Below, piece by piece: positions 39,813 through 49,783 of a stretch of DNA of 64,000 nucleotides. Position 1 is the stretch's first letter. Each line of letters opens with the position of its first letter. The stretch is from Microbispora rosea subsp. aerata (lineage in GTDB: Bacteria; Actinomycetota; Actinomycetes; Streptosporangiales; Streptosporangiaceae), in contig NZ_BMPY01000018.1 of NCBI RefSeq assembly GCF_014647835.1, positions 79,935 through 143,934 on the forward strand. The letters run 5' to 3'. Below the pieces are notes generated by a model. That model was given only the letters and a program-made list of their open reading frames with translations. It did no database searches and was not told the DNA's origin. A program made the position numbers and the translations under genes.

Positions 39813-40735
39813 GCCGCCGCAAGGCCGTACGCGCGCTGTTCCTGCTGGTGGCGCTGGGCTTCGGCGTCTGGGCGGTGGCGAGCCAGTGGACCGCCGTGGC
39901 CGACGGGTTCGCCCGGCTGTCGTGGGCGGAGCTCGCCGGCTCGCTGGCGGCGGTGCTCGGCGCGCTGCTGGCGGGCATGCTCATGTGGCGGGCGCTGCTC
40001 ACCGACCTGGGGTCCCCGCTGGCGTTCGCCGACGCGTCCAAGATCTTCTTCGTGGGCCAGCTCGGCAAGTACATCCCCGGGTCGGTGTGGCCGATGCTCG
40101 CGCAGATGGAGATGGGCCGCGACCACGGCATCCCCCGTCCCCGCAGCGCGGCGGCCTTCTTCCTGACCTACCCGATCTATCTCGGCACCGGCCTGCTGGT
40201 GGCCGTCGTCACGCTGCCGATGCTGGCCGGGCAGTCGGTCGCCCGATATGCCTGGCTGCTGCTGCTCGTGCCGGTGGCCGCCGTCGCCCTGCACCCCAAG
40301 GTGGTCAACGGCGTCATCGCGTTCGGGCTGCGCGTGCTGCGCCGCCCGCCGCTGGAACGGCCTCTCACCCGGCGCGGCGTGCTCGTCGCCTGTGGCTGGG
40401 CGCTGGCGGGCTGGGCGGCGTACGGGGTGCACCTGGCGCTGATCGTGCACGGCCTCGGGGCGGGCGGGCCCTCGGCCGTGATCTTGAGCGTCGGCGCGTT
40501 CGCCCTCGCCTGGAGCCTGGGGTTCGTCTTCGTGCTCGCCCCCGCGGGCGCGGGCGTGCGGGAGGTCGCGATAGTGGCCGCGCTCGCCCCGGTGCTCGAC
40601 CGGCCCGCGGCCATCGCCGCCGCGTTGTGCTCCCGGCTCATCGTGTCCGTCGGCGACCTGCTGTGCGCCGGCGCCGCCGGTCTGGCCTCCCGGCGCGCGG
40701 TCGGCACGCGGGAAGAACCCGCGGCCCGGGCCTGA
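39809..40735 (+). CDS. Flippase-like membrane protein (LPG_synthase_TM/UPF0104 family), second copy
   Basis: A 308-residue polytopic protein, paralogous to the product at 37861-38814. Shared landmarks are FVGQLGKYIPGSVWPMLAQMEMGRDHG, VHLALIVHGLG and VLAPAGAGVREVAIVAALAPVLD. It starts on the ATGA overlap with the methyltransferase stop. The inferred role is membrane translocation or handling of lipid-linked saccharides made by the neighbouring transferases. The two copies differ enough to be an old duplication. Confidence 0.85.
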   Translation: MSRRKAVRALFLLVALGFGVWAVASQWTAVADGFARLSWAELAGSLAAVLGALLAGMLMWRALLTDLGSPLAFADASKIFFVGQLGKYIPGSVWPMLAQMEMGRDHGIPRPRSAAAFFLTYPIYLGTGLLVAVVTLPMLAGQSVARYAWLLLLVPVAAVALHPKVVNGVIAFGLRVLRRPPLERPLTRRGVLVACGWALAGWAAYGVHLALIVHGLGAGGPSAVILSVGAFALAWSLGFVFVLAPAGAGVREVAIVAALAPVLDRPAAIAAALCSRLIVSVGDLLCAGAAGLASRRAVGTREEPAARA

Positions 40736-40806
40736 TCCCGCGGAATCGCGCGCGGATCACGCGTTCCGCGATATGCCCCTCATCGGCCCGGAACGCCGGG
40801 GCCTAG

Positions 40807-41109
40807 GTGATCCACGCCCTCCACCACTCGATTCCGCCGGGTTCCGGCCTTGCCACGGTGGACACCGTCCACGACCTCGCCTCGTTCACCGACCCCGACC
40901 GGCACGACCATGTCCGGGTGACGCTGCCGGATGTCGGCGGCGCCGCCGCAGCCTGCACCGAGCCGCCCGACGCCGCCGGCGCCGCGCGGGCGCTGCGGGC
41001 GCCGCTGGAGTCGCCGGCCGTCGCGGGGGTCGGGCGTTCACGCGAGTTCATCAGACGGCACCAGGCCGGGGCCCGCGTCGTCGCCTGTCGGCGGGCCGTC
41101 GAAGGGTGA
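40807..41109 (+). pseudogene. Collapsed GT4 glycosyltransferase relic
   Basis: The ~100-residue frame contains pieces of both halves of a GT4 enzyme: TVHDLASFTDPDRHD resembles the N-terminal VTxHDLxPL strand, and directly after it VTLPDVGGAAAACTEPPD, ALRAPLESPAVAGV and SREFIRRHQAGARVVA resemble the C-terminal LPEVGGDAAL..DP..., LL.SPA and RRFSWERVA elements. About 200 residues between them are missing. An internal deletion plus decay best explains this. Similarity is from recalled family patterns. The rest of 40736-41269 shows nothing gene-like. Confidence 0.5.
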
Positions 41110-41269
41110 GCCGTGAAACGTGCATGACCTGGTGTTCGGCGACCGCGGCGCAGGGCGCGCGTATCGTGCGGTTCCGCTCCGGCGGCGAAGCGCAGGGATG
41201 CCCGTCCGCGCCGGGGAGCCGTGCGCGGCGCTTGGCTAGGCTACCCTCGCGGCTGTGAGGGAGAGTTCT

Positions 41270-42358
41270 GTGCGGTCGCCGGACGGTCTCGAAGCGATCC
41301 TTTTGGTGGGCGGTCAAGGCACGCGTCTGCGACCGCTGACACTCAGCACGCCCAAGCCGCTGCTTCCGACCGCGGGGGTGCCCTTCCTCGCGCACCAACT
41401 GGCCAAGGCGCGGGCGTACGGGGTGCGCCGGGTGGTCTTCGCGACGTCCTACCGCGCCTCGATGTTCGGCGAGGCGTTCGGCGACGGGTCGGCCTTCGGC
41501 CTGGAGATCGTCTACATGACCGAGGACACTCCGCTCGGCACGGGCGGGGCGATCCGCAACGCCGCGCGGGCGCTGATCTCCCCGCCGCAGGCGCCGGTGC
41601 TCGTGCTGAACGGCGACATCCTGTCGGGCCACGACATCGGCGCGCAGGTGGACCTGCATGTCTCACGGGGGGCCTCGGTGACCCTCCACCTCACGGAGGT
41701 GGACGACCCGTCGAGGTTCGGCTGCGTGCCGACCGACGAGGACGGCCGGGTCAGCGCCTTCCTGGAGAAGACCCCCAATCCCGTGACCAACCGGATCAAC
41801 GCCGGCTGCTACGTGTTCCGGCGTTCGGTCATCGACACGATCCCCGAAGACCGGGTGGTCTCGGTGGAGCGGGAGACCTTCCCCGGGCTGATCGCGGCCG
41901 GTGAGCTGGTGCTCGGCTACGCCGACACGTCGTACTGGCTGGACGTGGGCACGCCGTCGGCGTTCGTGCAGGGCTCGGCCGACCTGGTGCTGGGCAAGCT
42001 CGCCTCGCCCGCCCTGCCGGGCCCGGTGGGCGAGAGCCTCCTGCTGGACGGGGCCGTCGTGTCGCCCGAGGCCAAGGTCACCGGCGGCACGGTCGTCGGC
42101 GCCGGGGCCACGGTCGAGGCCGGGGCGAGCGTGCGCGGCAGCGTGCTGTCGGAGGGCTGCCACATCGCGTCCGGCGCGACCGTCGTGGACTCGGTCGTCG
42201 GCGTCGGCGCCCGCGTCGCCTCGGGCGCCGTGCTGCGCCAGGTCGTGGTCGGCGACAACGCGGTCATCGGCCCCGGCAACGAGCTCACTTCCGGCATGCG
42301 CGTGTGGCCCGGGGTCACGCTGCCCGAGTGCGCGGTCCGATTCTCCAGCGACGTGTGA
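41270..42358 (+). CDS. Sugar nucleotidyltransferase, mannose-1-phosphate guanylyltransferase-like
   Basis: A protein of about 362 residues. The N-terminal domain has ILLVGGQGTRLRPLTLSTPKPLLP, TPLGTGGAIRNA, VLVLNGDIL (metal-binding Asp), FLEKTPNPVTNRINAGCYVF and SYWLDVGTPSAF. The C-terminal ~110 residues are hexapeptide repeats of a left-handed beta helix (VSPEAKVTGGTVVGAGATVEAG). This is the layout of GDP-mannose pyrophosphorylases and is the same position as the Rv3264c-type gene in mycobacteria near fbiA/fbiB. It makes GDP-mannose (or a similar NDP-sugar) from the phosphomannomutase product. GTG 41270 follows GAGGGAGAG; GTG 41255 is an alternative. Confidence 0.87.
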   Translation: MRSPDGLEAILLVGGQGTRLRPLTLSTPKPLLPTAGVPFLAHQLAKARAYGVRRVVFATSYRASMFGEAFGDGSAFGLEIVYMTEDTPLGTGGAIRNAARALISPPQAPVLVLNGDILSGHDIGAQVDLHVSRGASVTLHLTEVDDPSRFGCVPTDEDGRVSAFLEKTPNPVTNRINAGCYVFRRSVIDTIPEDRVVSVERETFPGLIAAGELVLGYADTSYWLDVGTPSAFVQGSADLVLGKLASPALPGPVGESLLLDGAVVSPEAKVTGGTVVGAGATVEAGASVRGSVLSEGCHIASGATVVDSVVGVGARVASGAVLRQVVVGDNAVIGPGNELTSGMRVWPGVTLPECAVRFSSDV

Positions 42359-42370
42359 CCGGCGCGGCGC

Positions 42371-43345
42371 ATGGCTGTCCACGCCACTCATGACACGGCC
42401 CTCCGCGAGCGGCGCTGGCGGCCGGACGCGCCGCTCGACGTCGCGCTGACGCTGTCGCCGCACCGGCGCGGCGGTGGCGACCCGGCCTGGCGGCGTACGC
42501 CGGACGGGGCGATCTGGCGCACCACGCGCACCCCCGAGGGGCCCGCCACGCTGCGCGTGACGGCGAGCGGCGGCGAGGTCGTCGGACAGGCGTGGGGGCC
42601 GGGCGCCGATTGGGTGCTGGAGACGCTCCCGTCGCTGTTGGGCGCCGAGGACGACGTGGCGGGCTTCGCCGCGATGCTCGCGCGGCTCACCCGCTCGGGC
42701 GACGCTCGGCAGGCCCGCGCCGCCGCGTTCGTCGCGGGCCTGGCCGGGCGCGCCGCCGGGCTGCGGATCGGGCGTTCACTGCGGGTCTTCGAGGCGCTCG
42801 CGCCCGCCGTGCTGGAGCAGAAGGTCGTCGGCAGGGAGGCGTGGCGGGCCTGGCGCCACCTCATGCGCCGGTACGGCGAGCCGGCCCCCGGCCCGGCCCC
42901 CGAGGGCATGTACGTCATCCCGCCGCCGGAGGTGTGGCGCGCGATCCCGTCGTGGGAGTGGCACCGGGCGGGCACGGAGGCCGTACGGGCACGGACGATC
43001 GTCAACGCGGCCCGGCACGCCGAGAAGCTGGAGCGCACCACGCCCGCGTCGGCGGAGGCGGACCGCCTGCTGCGGGCGCTGCCCGGGATCGGGGTGTGGA
43101 CGTCCGCCGAGGTGCGCCAGCGGGCCCACGGCGACCCGGACGCCCCGAGCGTGGGCGACTTCCACCTGCCGGGCATCGTCGGCTACGCGCTGACCGGGCG
43201 GAAGACCGACGACGTCGGCATGCTCGAACTGCTCGAACCGTTCCGGGGCCACCGCCACCGCGTGGTCAGGCTGATCGAGCTCAGCGGCGTCAGGCCGCCG
43301 GCGCGGGGCCCTCGCATGGCCCCTCGCGACTATCGGGCGTTCTAA
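42371..43345 (+). CDS. AlkA-like DNA-3-methyladenine glycosylase family protein
   Basis: A 324-residue protein with a C-terminal HhH-GPD domain: LRVFEALAPAVLEQKVVG, the helix-hairpin-helix LPGIGVWTSAEVRQ, and SVGDFHLPG with the catalytic Asp. The N-terminal ~100 residues are a beta-domain as in AlkA (LRVTASGGEVVGQAWGPG). It should excise alkylated bases in base-excision repair. It starts 12 bp after the guanylyltransferase gene. Its final codons (PRDYRAF, stop) are duplicated 97 bp downstream together with the end of the convergent gene. Confidence 0.85.
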   Translation: MAVHATHDTALRERRWRPDAPLDVALTLSPHRRGGGDPAWRRTPDGAIWRTTRTPEGPATLRVTASGGEVVGQAWGPGADWVLETLPSLLGAEDDVAGFAAMLARLTRSGDARQARAAAFVAGLAGRAAGLRIGRSLRVFEALAPAVLEQKVVGREAWRAWRHLMRRYGEPAPGPAPEGMYVIPPPEVWRAIPSWEWHRAGTEAVRARTIVNAARHAEKLERTTPASAEADRLLRALPGIGVWTSAEVRQRAHGDPDAPSVGDFHLPGIVGYALTGRKTDDVGMLELLEPFRGHRHRVVRLIELSGVRPPARGPRMAPRDYRAF

Positions 43346-43470
43346 CCTCGTCCGCCGCGCCGGCCGCCGCCCCGCGACATCGGGCGTTTTGACGTCGGCC
43401 GCCGCGTCCCGCGTGGCTCCTCGCGCCTATCGGGCGTTCTAACCTCGTCCGCCGCGCCGGCCGCCGCCCC
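43331..43470. repeat. Direct repeat of two convergent gene ends (43331-43373 and 43428-43470)
   Basis: A 43-bp perfect repeat beginning TATCGGGCGTTCTAACCTCG, extended to about 55 bp with two mismatches on the left side. Each copy holds the last codons and stop of the glycosylase gene on one strand and, on the other, the last codons and stop of the secreted-protein gene. A partial third copy (CATCGGGCGTTTTGACGTCG) lies between them. Confidence 0.92.
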
Positions 43471-43855
43471 CAGCCCGCATGCTCTGGTTGATCCCGCAGT
43501 CGTCGATCCCCGCGACGCATCTGCCGTTGAGGGTGTTGGTGAAGGCGCTGACGCTCGTCTTCTGCTGGATGCCGGCGGTCGTCACGCCGTTGTTGCCCGC
43601 GGGGGCGTTCACGGTGCGCTTGCCCGAGGTGAGCTGCCAGACGGCGCTGGCGATGGCGGGGCCGTTGGCCGTGTTGCGACCGCCGGTGACCTGTGTGGCG
43701 CCGCCCTTGCCCCGTCCGTCGCCGTGTCCGGCCTGCGGCGCGGCCAGCGCCGGGGCCGCCGCTGCCAGCGACATCCCGATGACGAGGGCCGCGACGGCCG
43801 GCGGCCGGACCCCCGAGACCGGACAAAACACGCTAAGTATCCTTATAGTCGTCAT
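43439..43855 (-). CDS. Small secreted protein, unknown function
   Basis: A 138-residue protein with a signal peptide (MTTIRILSVF, then VAALVIGMSLAAAAPALA before AAP). The mature part is Gly/Asn/Ala-rich (GGRNTANGPAIASAVWQLTSG, NGVTTAGIQQ, LNGRCVAGIDDCGINQS) and ends in Gly/Arg. Two Cys could form a disulfide. No family was recognised. An earlier in-frame start gives an unlikely 26-residue extension, so ATG 43855 is preferred. It is convergent with the glycosylase gene; the ends of both are duplicated. Confidence 0.65.
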   Translation of the reverse strand: MTTIRILSVFCPVSGVRPPAVAALVIGMSLAAAAPALAAPQAGHGDGRGKGGATQVTGGRNTANGPAIASAVWQLTSGKRTVNAPAGNNGVTTAGIQQKTSVSAFTNTLNGRCVAGIDDCGINQSMRAGGGGRRGGRG

Positions 43856-44001
43856 CGTTTCCCTGCCGATGCGTTGATCCCGTCCCACCGTCGATACCCT
43901 CCGGTCGCAAAGGCCCCGGCAGCCCCACGCCACGACTCCTCCCGTACGGGTCGCGGGGGGCTGGGTGCGCCCGGCGGACTCACGCCCCGTAGGGTGCGCC
44001 T

Positions 44002-46623
44002 ATGACGGCGAAGCGACCCCCGAACGTCAGCTCCGACAGCGGCACCCGCCGGGCGCTCGCGCGGGCCAGGGACGGCAAGACCCTCGACGCCGCCGAGGCC
44101 GCGATCCTGCTGCGCGCCCGCGGCGACGACCTGGACGCCCTGCTCTCGTACGCCTCACGGGTGAGGGACGCGGGACTGGAGGCAGTCGGCCGGCCCGGCG
44201 TCATCACCTACAGCCGCAAGGTGTTCATCCCGCTGACCCGGCTGTGCCGGGACAGGTGCGGCTACTGCACGTTCGCCACCGCGCCGCACAAGCTGCCCAG
44301 CGCCTTCCTGTCCCCCGACGAGGTGCTGGAGATCGCCCGCCAGGGCGCGGCGATGGGCTGCAAGGAGGCGCTGTTCACGCTCGGCGACCGGCCGGAGGAC
44401 CGGTGGCGCCAGGCGCGCGAGTGGCTCGACGCCCACGGATACGACGACACGCTGTCGTACGTCCGGGCGATGGCCATCCGGGTGCTGGAGGAGACGGGGC
44501 TGCTGCCCCACCTCAACCCCGGCGTGCTGACCTGGAAGGACCTGCAGCGGCTCAAGCCCGTCGCCCCCTCGATGGGCATGATGCTGGAGACCACCTCGCG
44601 GCGGCTGTTCACCGAGAAGGGCGAGGCCCACTACGGCTCTCCGGACAAGGACCCCGACGTACGGCTGCGCGTGCTGGAGGACGCGGGCCGCTCCAGCGTG
44701 CCGTTCACGACCGGCCTGCTGATCGGCATCGGCGAGACGATCGAGGAGCGCGCCGAGACGATCTTCGCGATCCGCCGCGTCGCCAGGGAGTACGGCGGCA
44801 TCCAGGAGGTCATCGTCCAGAACTTCCGCGCCAAGCCCGACACGGCGATGCGCGGGATGCCCGACGCCGACCTGCACGAGCTGGCCGCGACGATCGCGGT
44901 GACGCGGCTGGTGCTCGGGCCGAAGGTGCGGGTGCAGGCGCCGCCCAACCTGATCGGCGAGGAGTACGCGCTGATGCTGCGGGCGGGCATCGACGACTGG
45001 GGCGGGGTGTCCCCGCTCACGCCGGACCACGTCAACCCCGAGCGCCCCTGGCCGCAGATCGACGACCTGGCGGAGCGGACCGCCGCCGCCGGGTTCACGC
45101 TGCGCGAGCGCCTCACGATCTATCCCGAGTATGTGCTCGCGGGGGAGCCGTGGCTCGACCCCCGGCTGCGCGAGCACGTCGCGGCGCTGGCCGACCCCGC
45201 CACCGGCCTCGCCCGGCAGGACGCCGTGCTTCAAGGGCGCCCCTGGCAGGAGCCCGACGGCGGCCTCGTCACCGGCGGGCGGGCCGACCTGCACACCGCC
45301 GTCGACACCGAGGGCCGCACCGCCGACCGCCGCGCCGACTTCGACAGCGTCTACGGCGACTGGGACGCGCTGCGCGAACGCCTGCCGGGCGCCCGGAGCG
45401 GCACGGTCAGGGCGGACGTGCGGGAGGCGCTGCGGCGGGCCGAGAGCGACCCGGCGCGGCTGACCGACGAGCAGGCGCTCACGCTGCTCGACCTGGCCGG
45501 GGACCAGTCGGGGGCGGGCGCCGACGACGCCGGACTGGACGAGCTGTGCCGCATCGCCGACGGGCTGCGCCGCGAGGCGGTGGGCGACGACGTCACCTAC
45601 GTCGTCAACCGCAACATCAACTTCACCAACGTCTGCTACACGGGCTGCCGGTTCTGCGCGTTCGCCCAGCGGCGCACCGACGCCGACGCCTACACGCTGT
45701 CGCTGAGCGAGGTGGCCGACCGGGCGCAGGAGGCGTGGGAGGCCGGGGCGACCGAGGTGTGCATGCAGGGCGGCATCCACCCCGACCTGCCCGGCACGGC
45801 CTACTTCGACATCGCCCGCGCGGTCAAGGAGCGCTGCCCCGAGATCCACGTGCACGCGTTCTCGCCGATGGAGGTCGTCAACGGCGCGAGCCGTACGAAC
45901 CTGTCGATCGAGGAGTGGCTGCACGCGGCGCGGGAGGCGGGCGTCGACTCGCTGCCCGGCACGGCCGCCGAGATCCTCGACGACGACGTGCGGTGGGTGC
46001 TGACCAAGGGCAAGCTGCCCGCCCGGGAGTGGATCGAGGTGATCACCACGGCCCACAGAATCGGCATCCCGACGACCTCGACCATGATGTACGGCCACGT
46101 GGACACCCACGAGCACTGGGTGCGCCACATCCGGCTGATCCGGTCGATCCAGGAGGAGACGGGCGGGTTCAGCGAGTTCGTGCTGCTGCCGTTCGTGCAC
46201 CACAGCGCCCCGATCTACCTGGCGGGCATCGCCCGGCCGGGGCCGACCGCGCGGGAGAACCGGGCCGTCCACGCGCTGGCGCGGATCCTGCTGCACGGCG
46301 CGATCGCCAACATCCAGTGCTCCTGGGTGAAGCTGGGCGACGACCTGTGCCGGGACGTGCTCGCCGGAGGCGTCAACGACCTCGGCGGCACGCTCATGGA
46401 GGAGACGATCAGCCGGATGGCCGGGTCGGAGAACGGGTCCTACAAGACGATCAGCGAGATCGCGGCCATGGTCGCGCCGACCGGCCGCCCGCTGCGCCAG
46501 CGCACCACGTCGTACGGCACGCCGAGCGAGGAGCGGGCCGAGGCGGCCCGGCGCAGTGACGGGGTGTGCCAGTCGGTCCGCAGGCCGCTGCTCACGATCT
46601 CACCCGCCTCCCGGCCCGAGTAA
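44002..46623 (+). CDS. fbiC: FO synthase (CofG-CofH fusion)
   Basis: An 873-residue fused radical-SAM enzyme making 7,8-didemethyl-8-hydroxy-5-deazariboflavin (FO), the chromophore of coenzyme F420, from a flavin-pathway diaminouracil and tyrosine. The CofG half has the iron-sulfur motif C82-x3-C86-x2-C89 (CRDRCGYC). The CofH half has C545-x3-C549-x2-C552 (CYTGCRFC). Other features are [26 protein letters not shown] and [13 protein letters not shown]. Length is normal for the actinobacterial fusion. fbiA and fbiB, the later steps, lie 3 kb downstream on the other strand. Confidence 0.97.
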   Translation: MTAKRPPNVSSDSGTRRALARARDGKTLDAAEAAILLRARGDDLDALLSYASRVRDAGLEAVGRPGVITYSRKVFIPLTRLCRDRCGYCTFATAPHKLPSAFLSPDEVLEIARQGAAMGCKEALFTLGDRPEDRWRQAREWLDAHGYDDTLSYVRAMAIRVLEETGLLPHLNPGVLTWKDLQRLKPVAPSMGMMLETTSRRLFTEKGEAHYGSPDKDPDVRLRVLEDAGRSSVPFTTGLLIGIGETIEERAETIFAIRRVAREYGGIQEVIVQNFRAKPDTAMRGMPDADLHELAATIAVTRLVLGPKVRVQAPPNLIGEEYALMLRAGIDDWGGVSPLTPDHVNPERPWPQIDDLAERTAAAGFTLRERLTIYPEYVLAGEPWLDPRLREHVAALADPATGLARQDAVLQGRPWQEPDGGLVTGGRADLHTAVDTEGRTADRRADFDSVYGDWDALRERLPGARSGTVRADVREALRRAESDPARLTDEQALTLLDLAGDQSGAGADDAGLDELCRIADGLRREAVGDDVTYVVNRNINFTNVCYTGCRFCAFAQRRTDADAYTLSLSEVADRAQEAWEAGATEVCMQGGIHPDLPGTAYFDIARAVKERCPEIHVHAFSPMEVVNGASRTNLSIEEWLHAAREAGVDSLPGTAAEILDDDVRWVLTKGKLPAREWIEVITTAHRIGIPTTSTMMYGHVDTHEHWVRHIRLIRSIQEETGGFSEFVLLPFVHHSAPIYLAGIARPGPTARENRAVHALARILLHGAIANIQCSWVKLGDDLCRDVLAGGVNDLGGTLMEETISRMAGSENGSYKTISEIAAMVAPTGRPLRQRTTSYGTPSEERAEAARRSDGVCQSVRRPLLTISPASRPE

Positions 46624-46729
46624 TTGGACAGGCCGTATATAACGAGTTCTATTTCGCTCTTGCGTCGTACGCGGGGTGGGCGGGCAGAATCGCAGTGCCG
46701 TCGATGATCCTGGGAAGGGACCCCGCACC

Positions 46730-48487
46730 GTGCCGTCCGGTCGTCACCGCGCCGTCTTCACCGTCGAACGGCGGCGCAGGCGGGCCAGGTGGCGGGGCGT
46801 GGTCGCGGCCTCGACCGCGGTGGCGATCGTCGTCACCGCGGCCGTCCTCTTCCTCGCCCGCCCGACGGGAACGTGTTCTGCCCGCGACCCGATCCTCGTC
46901 AGCGTCGCCGCGGCCGTGGACGTCGCGCCGCCGGTGATGGACGCGGCCGAGCGGTTCAACGCCTCGGGCGCGGCGGTGGAGGGGCGGTGCGTGCAGGTCC
47001 AGGTGACCGAGCAGCCGCCCGCGCCGGTGCTCCGCACGCTGATCGGCGACCGGGCGGGCGTCCTGCCCGACCGGCCGGACGGATGGATCGCCGACTCCTC
47101 CGTCTGGGTGCGGCTGGCCCGCAAGCAGGGCGGGCAGGACATCGCCGCCGACGAGACCGTGGTCGCGACCTCCCCGCTGGTCTTCGCCACCCGCCGCTCG
47201 CTCGCCGAGAGGTTCGCCGAAGGGGGGACGGCCATGAGCTGGAAGATGGTCTTCCCCGCGACGGTGCGGGGACGCCTCCAGCCCACCACCCACGAGCCGG
47301 ACATCGTGCGCATCCCCGACCCGTCGGTGTCCGGGGCGGGGATCGCGACCGTCGCGGCGGCCCGCGATATCGCCGGCACCGGCGAGAAGGCCGACCGCGA
47401 CCTCACCGCGTTCGTGCGGATGGCGCAGGCGGGATCGGCCCCCGACTACCGCGGCATCCTCGCCGCGGTGGACTCTCCCGGCTTCTGGTCGCGTCCCGTG
47501 GTGATCGTCCCCGAGCAGTCGGTGTGGGCGCACAACCGCGAGGGCCGCGCCGAGCCCGTGGTCGCCCTCCAGCCCGAGGAGGGCACGATCGTCCTCGACT
47601 ATCCGTACGTCGTGACGGCCGGCGACCCCGAACGCGCGGCCGCCTCGCGGCTGTTCGCGACCTGGCTGCGGTCGGCGGCGACGCAGGAGGCCGTACGGCG
47701 GGCCGGGTTCCGCGGGGCCGACGGGCAGCCGCCGTTCCCGGCGGGCGACGACATCCCGGCCGAGCAGCCGCGGCCACGGCCGTCGATCACGCCGGAGGTC
47801 ATCGACGAGGCGCTGGAGGCGTGGAGCAGGCTGGCCCCGCCGAGCCGCATCCTCGTGCTCGCCGACGTGTCGAAGGAGAACGCCGAGCCGATCGGCGGGC
47901 GCGGCGGGAGGACCCGGCTCGACGTCGCGGTCGAGGCGGCCAAGCTCGGCCTGCAGCTCTTCCCCGGCGAGACCCACATGGGCCTGTGGGAGTTCGCCCG
48001 CGGCCTGAAGGGCGGCGCCGGCCATCGCGAGCTGATCGGCCTCGGCCCGATCACCAAGCCCGACGACGGCCAGGAGGAGATCCGCAGGACCGCCCTGTTC
48101 CGGGTGGCCGACGGCATCAGGGCCTTCGGCGACAGGAGCAGCTCGCTGTACGACGCGATCGACGCGGGCTTCCGGTCGATGGCGAAGGACTACGACCCGC
48201 GGATGAGCAACGCCCTGCTGGTGCTCACCGCGGGCGTGGACGACGGGAAGGGCGTGTCGCGGCGCGACCTGGTCGAAAGACTCCGCCAGGAGTGGGACAC
48301 GGACAAGCCCGTGCAGATCATCGTGGTCGCGTTCGGCAAGGCGGCCGACCGGCGGGCGCTCGGCGAGATCGTCTCGGTCACCAACGGCCAGCTCTACGTG
48401 GCGCAGGAGCCGGGCCAGATCATCGACGTGTTCCTGTCGGCGCTGGCCCGGCGGCTGTGCCACCCCACCTGCTCGCCGGTCACCTGA
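46730..48487 (+). CDS. Membrane-anchored substrate-binding/VWA domain fusion protein
   Basis: A protein of about 585 residues. A basic N-terminus and one transmembrane segment or signal anchor ([19 protein letters not shown]) lead to a periplasmic-binding-like domain ([21 protein letters not shown] ... [19 protein letters not shown]). A von Willebrand factor A-like domain follows ([18 protein letters not shown] in place of a canonical DxSxS start, [24 protein letters not shown]). Such fusions are common in actinobacteria and act outside the membrane; their role is unproven. GTG 46730 follows GGAAGGGA; GTG 46676 is possible. AT-rich sequence at 46630-46660 may be its promoter. Its 3' end overlaps fbiB by 8 bp. 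Confidence 0.8.
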   Translation: MPSGRHRAVFTVERRRRRARWRGVVAASTAVAIVVTAAVLFLARPTGTCSARDPILVSVAAAVDVAPPVMDAAERFNASGAAVEGRCVQVQVTEQPPAPVLRTLIGDRAGVLPDRPDGWIADSSVWVRLARKQGGQDIAADETVVATSPLVFATRRSLAERFAEGGTAMSWKMVFPATVRGRLQPTTHEPDIVRIPDPSVSGAGIATVAAARDIAGTGEKADRDLTAFVRMAQAGSAPDYRGILAAVDSPGFWSRPVVIVPEQSVWAHNREGRAEPVVALQPEEGTIVLDYPYVVTAGDPERAAASRLFATWLRSAATQEAVRRAGFRGADGQPPFPAGDDIPAEQPRPRPSITPEVIDEALEAWSRLAPPSRILVLADVSKENAEPIGGRGGRTRLDVAVEAAKLGLQLFPGETHMGLWEFARGLKGGAGHRELIGLGPITKPDDGQEEIRRTALFRVADGIRAFGDRSSSLYDAIDAGFRSMAKDYDPRMSNALLVLTAGVDDGKGVSRRDLVERLRQEWDTDKPVQIIVVAFGKAADRRALGEIVSVTNGQLYVAQEPGQIIDVFLSALARRLCHPTCSPVT

Positions 48488-49763
48488 CCAGGACGAAGTC
48501 GGCCGGGTCGCGCGGCGGCCGGTCCTTGGGCGGCGCGGCGGGATGGCCGATGGCCACCGCGCCCATGGGGTCCCAGTTCTCCGGCAGGTCGAGCACCTTG
48601 CGCACCACGTCGCGGCAGAACATCGTGGACGACACCCACGCCGAGCCCAGGCCCTGCACGGCGAGCTGGACCAGGAAGTTCTGCACGCCCGCGCCGGTGG
48701 CCACCACGAACATCTCCCGCTCGGCGGCGTTCCTGCGCTCGTCGCGGTAGGTGTGCGAGCCGTCCATCACCAGGCACGGCACCGCCAGGTAGGGCGCGTT
48801 CCTGAGCACGTCGCCCCGCCGGACGCGCCGGGCGATCGACTCCTCGGAGAAGCCGTCGGAGCGCAGGTCCTGGATCCAGGCGTCCCGCATCGCGTCGAGC
48901 AGTTCCGTACGCGCCCGCGGGGTCTCCAGCAGCACGAATCGCCAGGGCGTGGTGTGGTGCGGGGCGGGCGCGGCGACGGCCGCCGCCACGGCCCGCCGTA
49001 CGGCCGCCGGGTCGACCTCGGCGTCGGAGAACTCGCGGATCGTGCGGCGGGCGAAGACCACGTCGGCCGAGCCGTACCGGAACATGTCCTCGTCGGCGGG
49101 GCGGACGAGGACCCGCCCGCCCGGGCCGTCCTCGTCGGTCACCAGGTCGCCCAGCCCGCGCACGACGGCCACCGGGACGCCGGACAGCTTGCCCTTCGCC
49201 AGGTCGCCCGCCGCCGCGATCTCGTCGATCAGCGCGGTGACGGTCGCGTTGAGCGGGTTGCCGTAGGCGTCGGCGCCGCCGCGCAGGTCCTCCACCGGCC
49301 GCACTCCGGACGCGCCGACGGCGACGTCGGTCAGGCCGTGCCGCCACGGCCGGCCGAAGGTGTCGGAGACGATCACGCCGACCCGCACGCCGAGCCGTTC
49401 GCGCAGCCCCCGGCGAATCCGGCCCGCCGAGGCGTCGGGATCCTCGGGGAGCAGCAGCACGGTGCCGGGGGAGGTGTTGGAGGCGTCGACCCCGGCCGCG
49501 GCCATGACGAACCCGTGCCGCGTCTGCGCGATGACCGTGTCCCCGCGCCGCGCGACCACCCGCGCGGTCTCCTCCTCGATCGCGGCCGCACGACTGTCGC
49601 CTTCGCGGATCCGGCCCTCGGCCTTGCTCACGATCTTGGAGGTCACGACCAGGATGTCGCCGTCCTCCAGGTCCGGCGCGGCCCGCGCCACGAGCAGGGC
49701 GATGTCGTCGCCGGGGCGCACCTCGGGCAGGCCGGGCACGCCGCTGACGGTGATCTGGGGCAT
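48480..49763 (-). CDS. fbiB: Coenzyme F420:L-glutamate ligase with C-terminal nitroreductase-like domain
   Basis: A protein of about 427 residues. Residues 1-240 are a CofE-type ligase ([59 protein letters not shown]) that adds gamma-linked glutamates to F420-0. Residues about 240-427 are a nitroreductase-fold FMN domain ([33 protein letters not shown]), shown in mycobacteria to reduce dehydro-F420-0 before glutamylation. AGAGG precedes ATG 49763; ATG 49784 overlaps the fbiA stop (TGATG) and would add seven residues. It forms an operon with fbiA. Confidence 0.95.
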   Translation of the reverse strand: MPQITVSGVPGLPEVRPGDDIALLVARAAPDLEDGDILVVTSKIVSKAEGRIREGDSRAAAIEEETARVVARRGDTVIAQTRHGFVMAAAGVDASNTSPGTVLLLPEDPDASAGRIRRGLRERLGVRVGVIVSDTFGRPWRHGLTDVAVGASGVRPVEDLRGGADAYGNPLNATVTALIDEIAAAGDLAKGKLSGVPVAVVRGLGDLVTDEDGPGGRVLVRPADEDMFRYGSADVVFARRTIREFSDAEVDPAAVRRAVAAAVAAPAPHHTTPWRFVLLETPRARTELLDAMRDAWIQDLRSDGFSEESIARRVRRGDVLRNAPYLAVPCLVMDGSHTYRDERRNAAEREMFVVATGAGVQNFLVQLAVQGLGSAWVSSTMFCRDVVRKVLDLPENWDPMGAVAIGHPAAPPKDRPPRDPADFVLVR

Positions 49764-49783
49764 GTGCTCCTCTGACATCTGCA

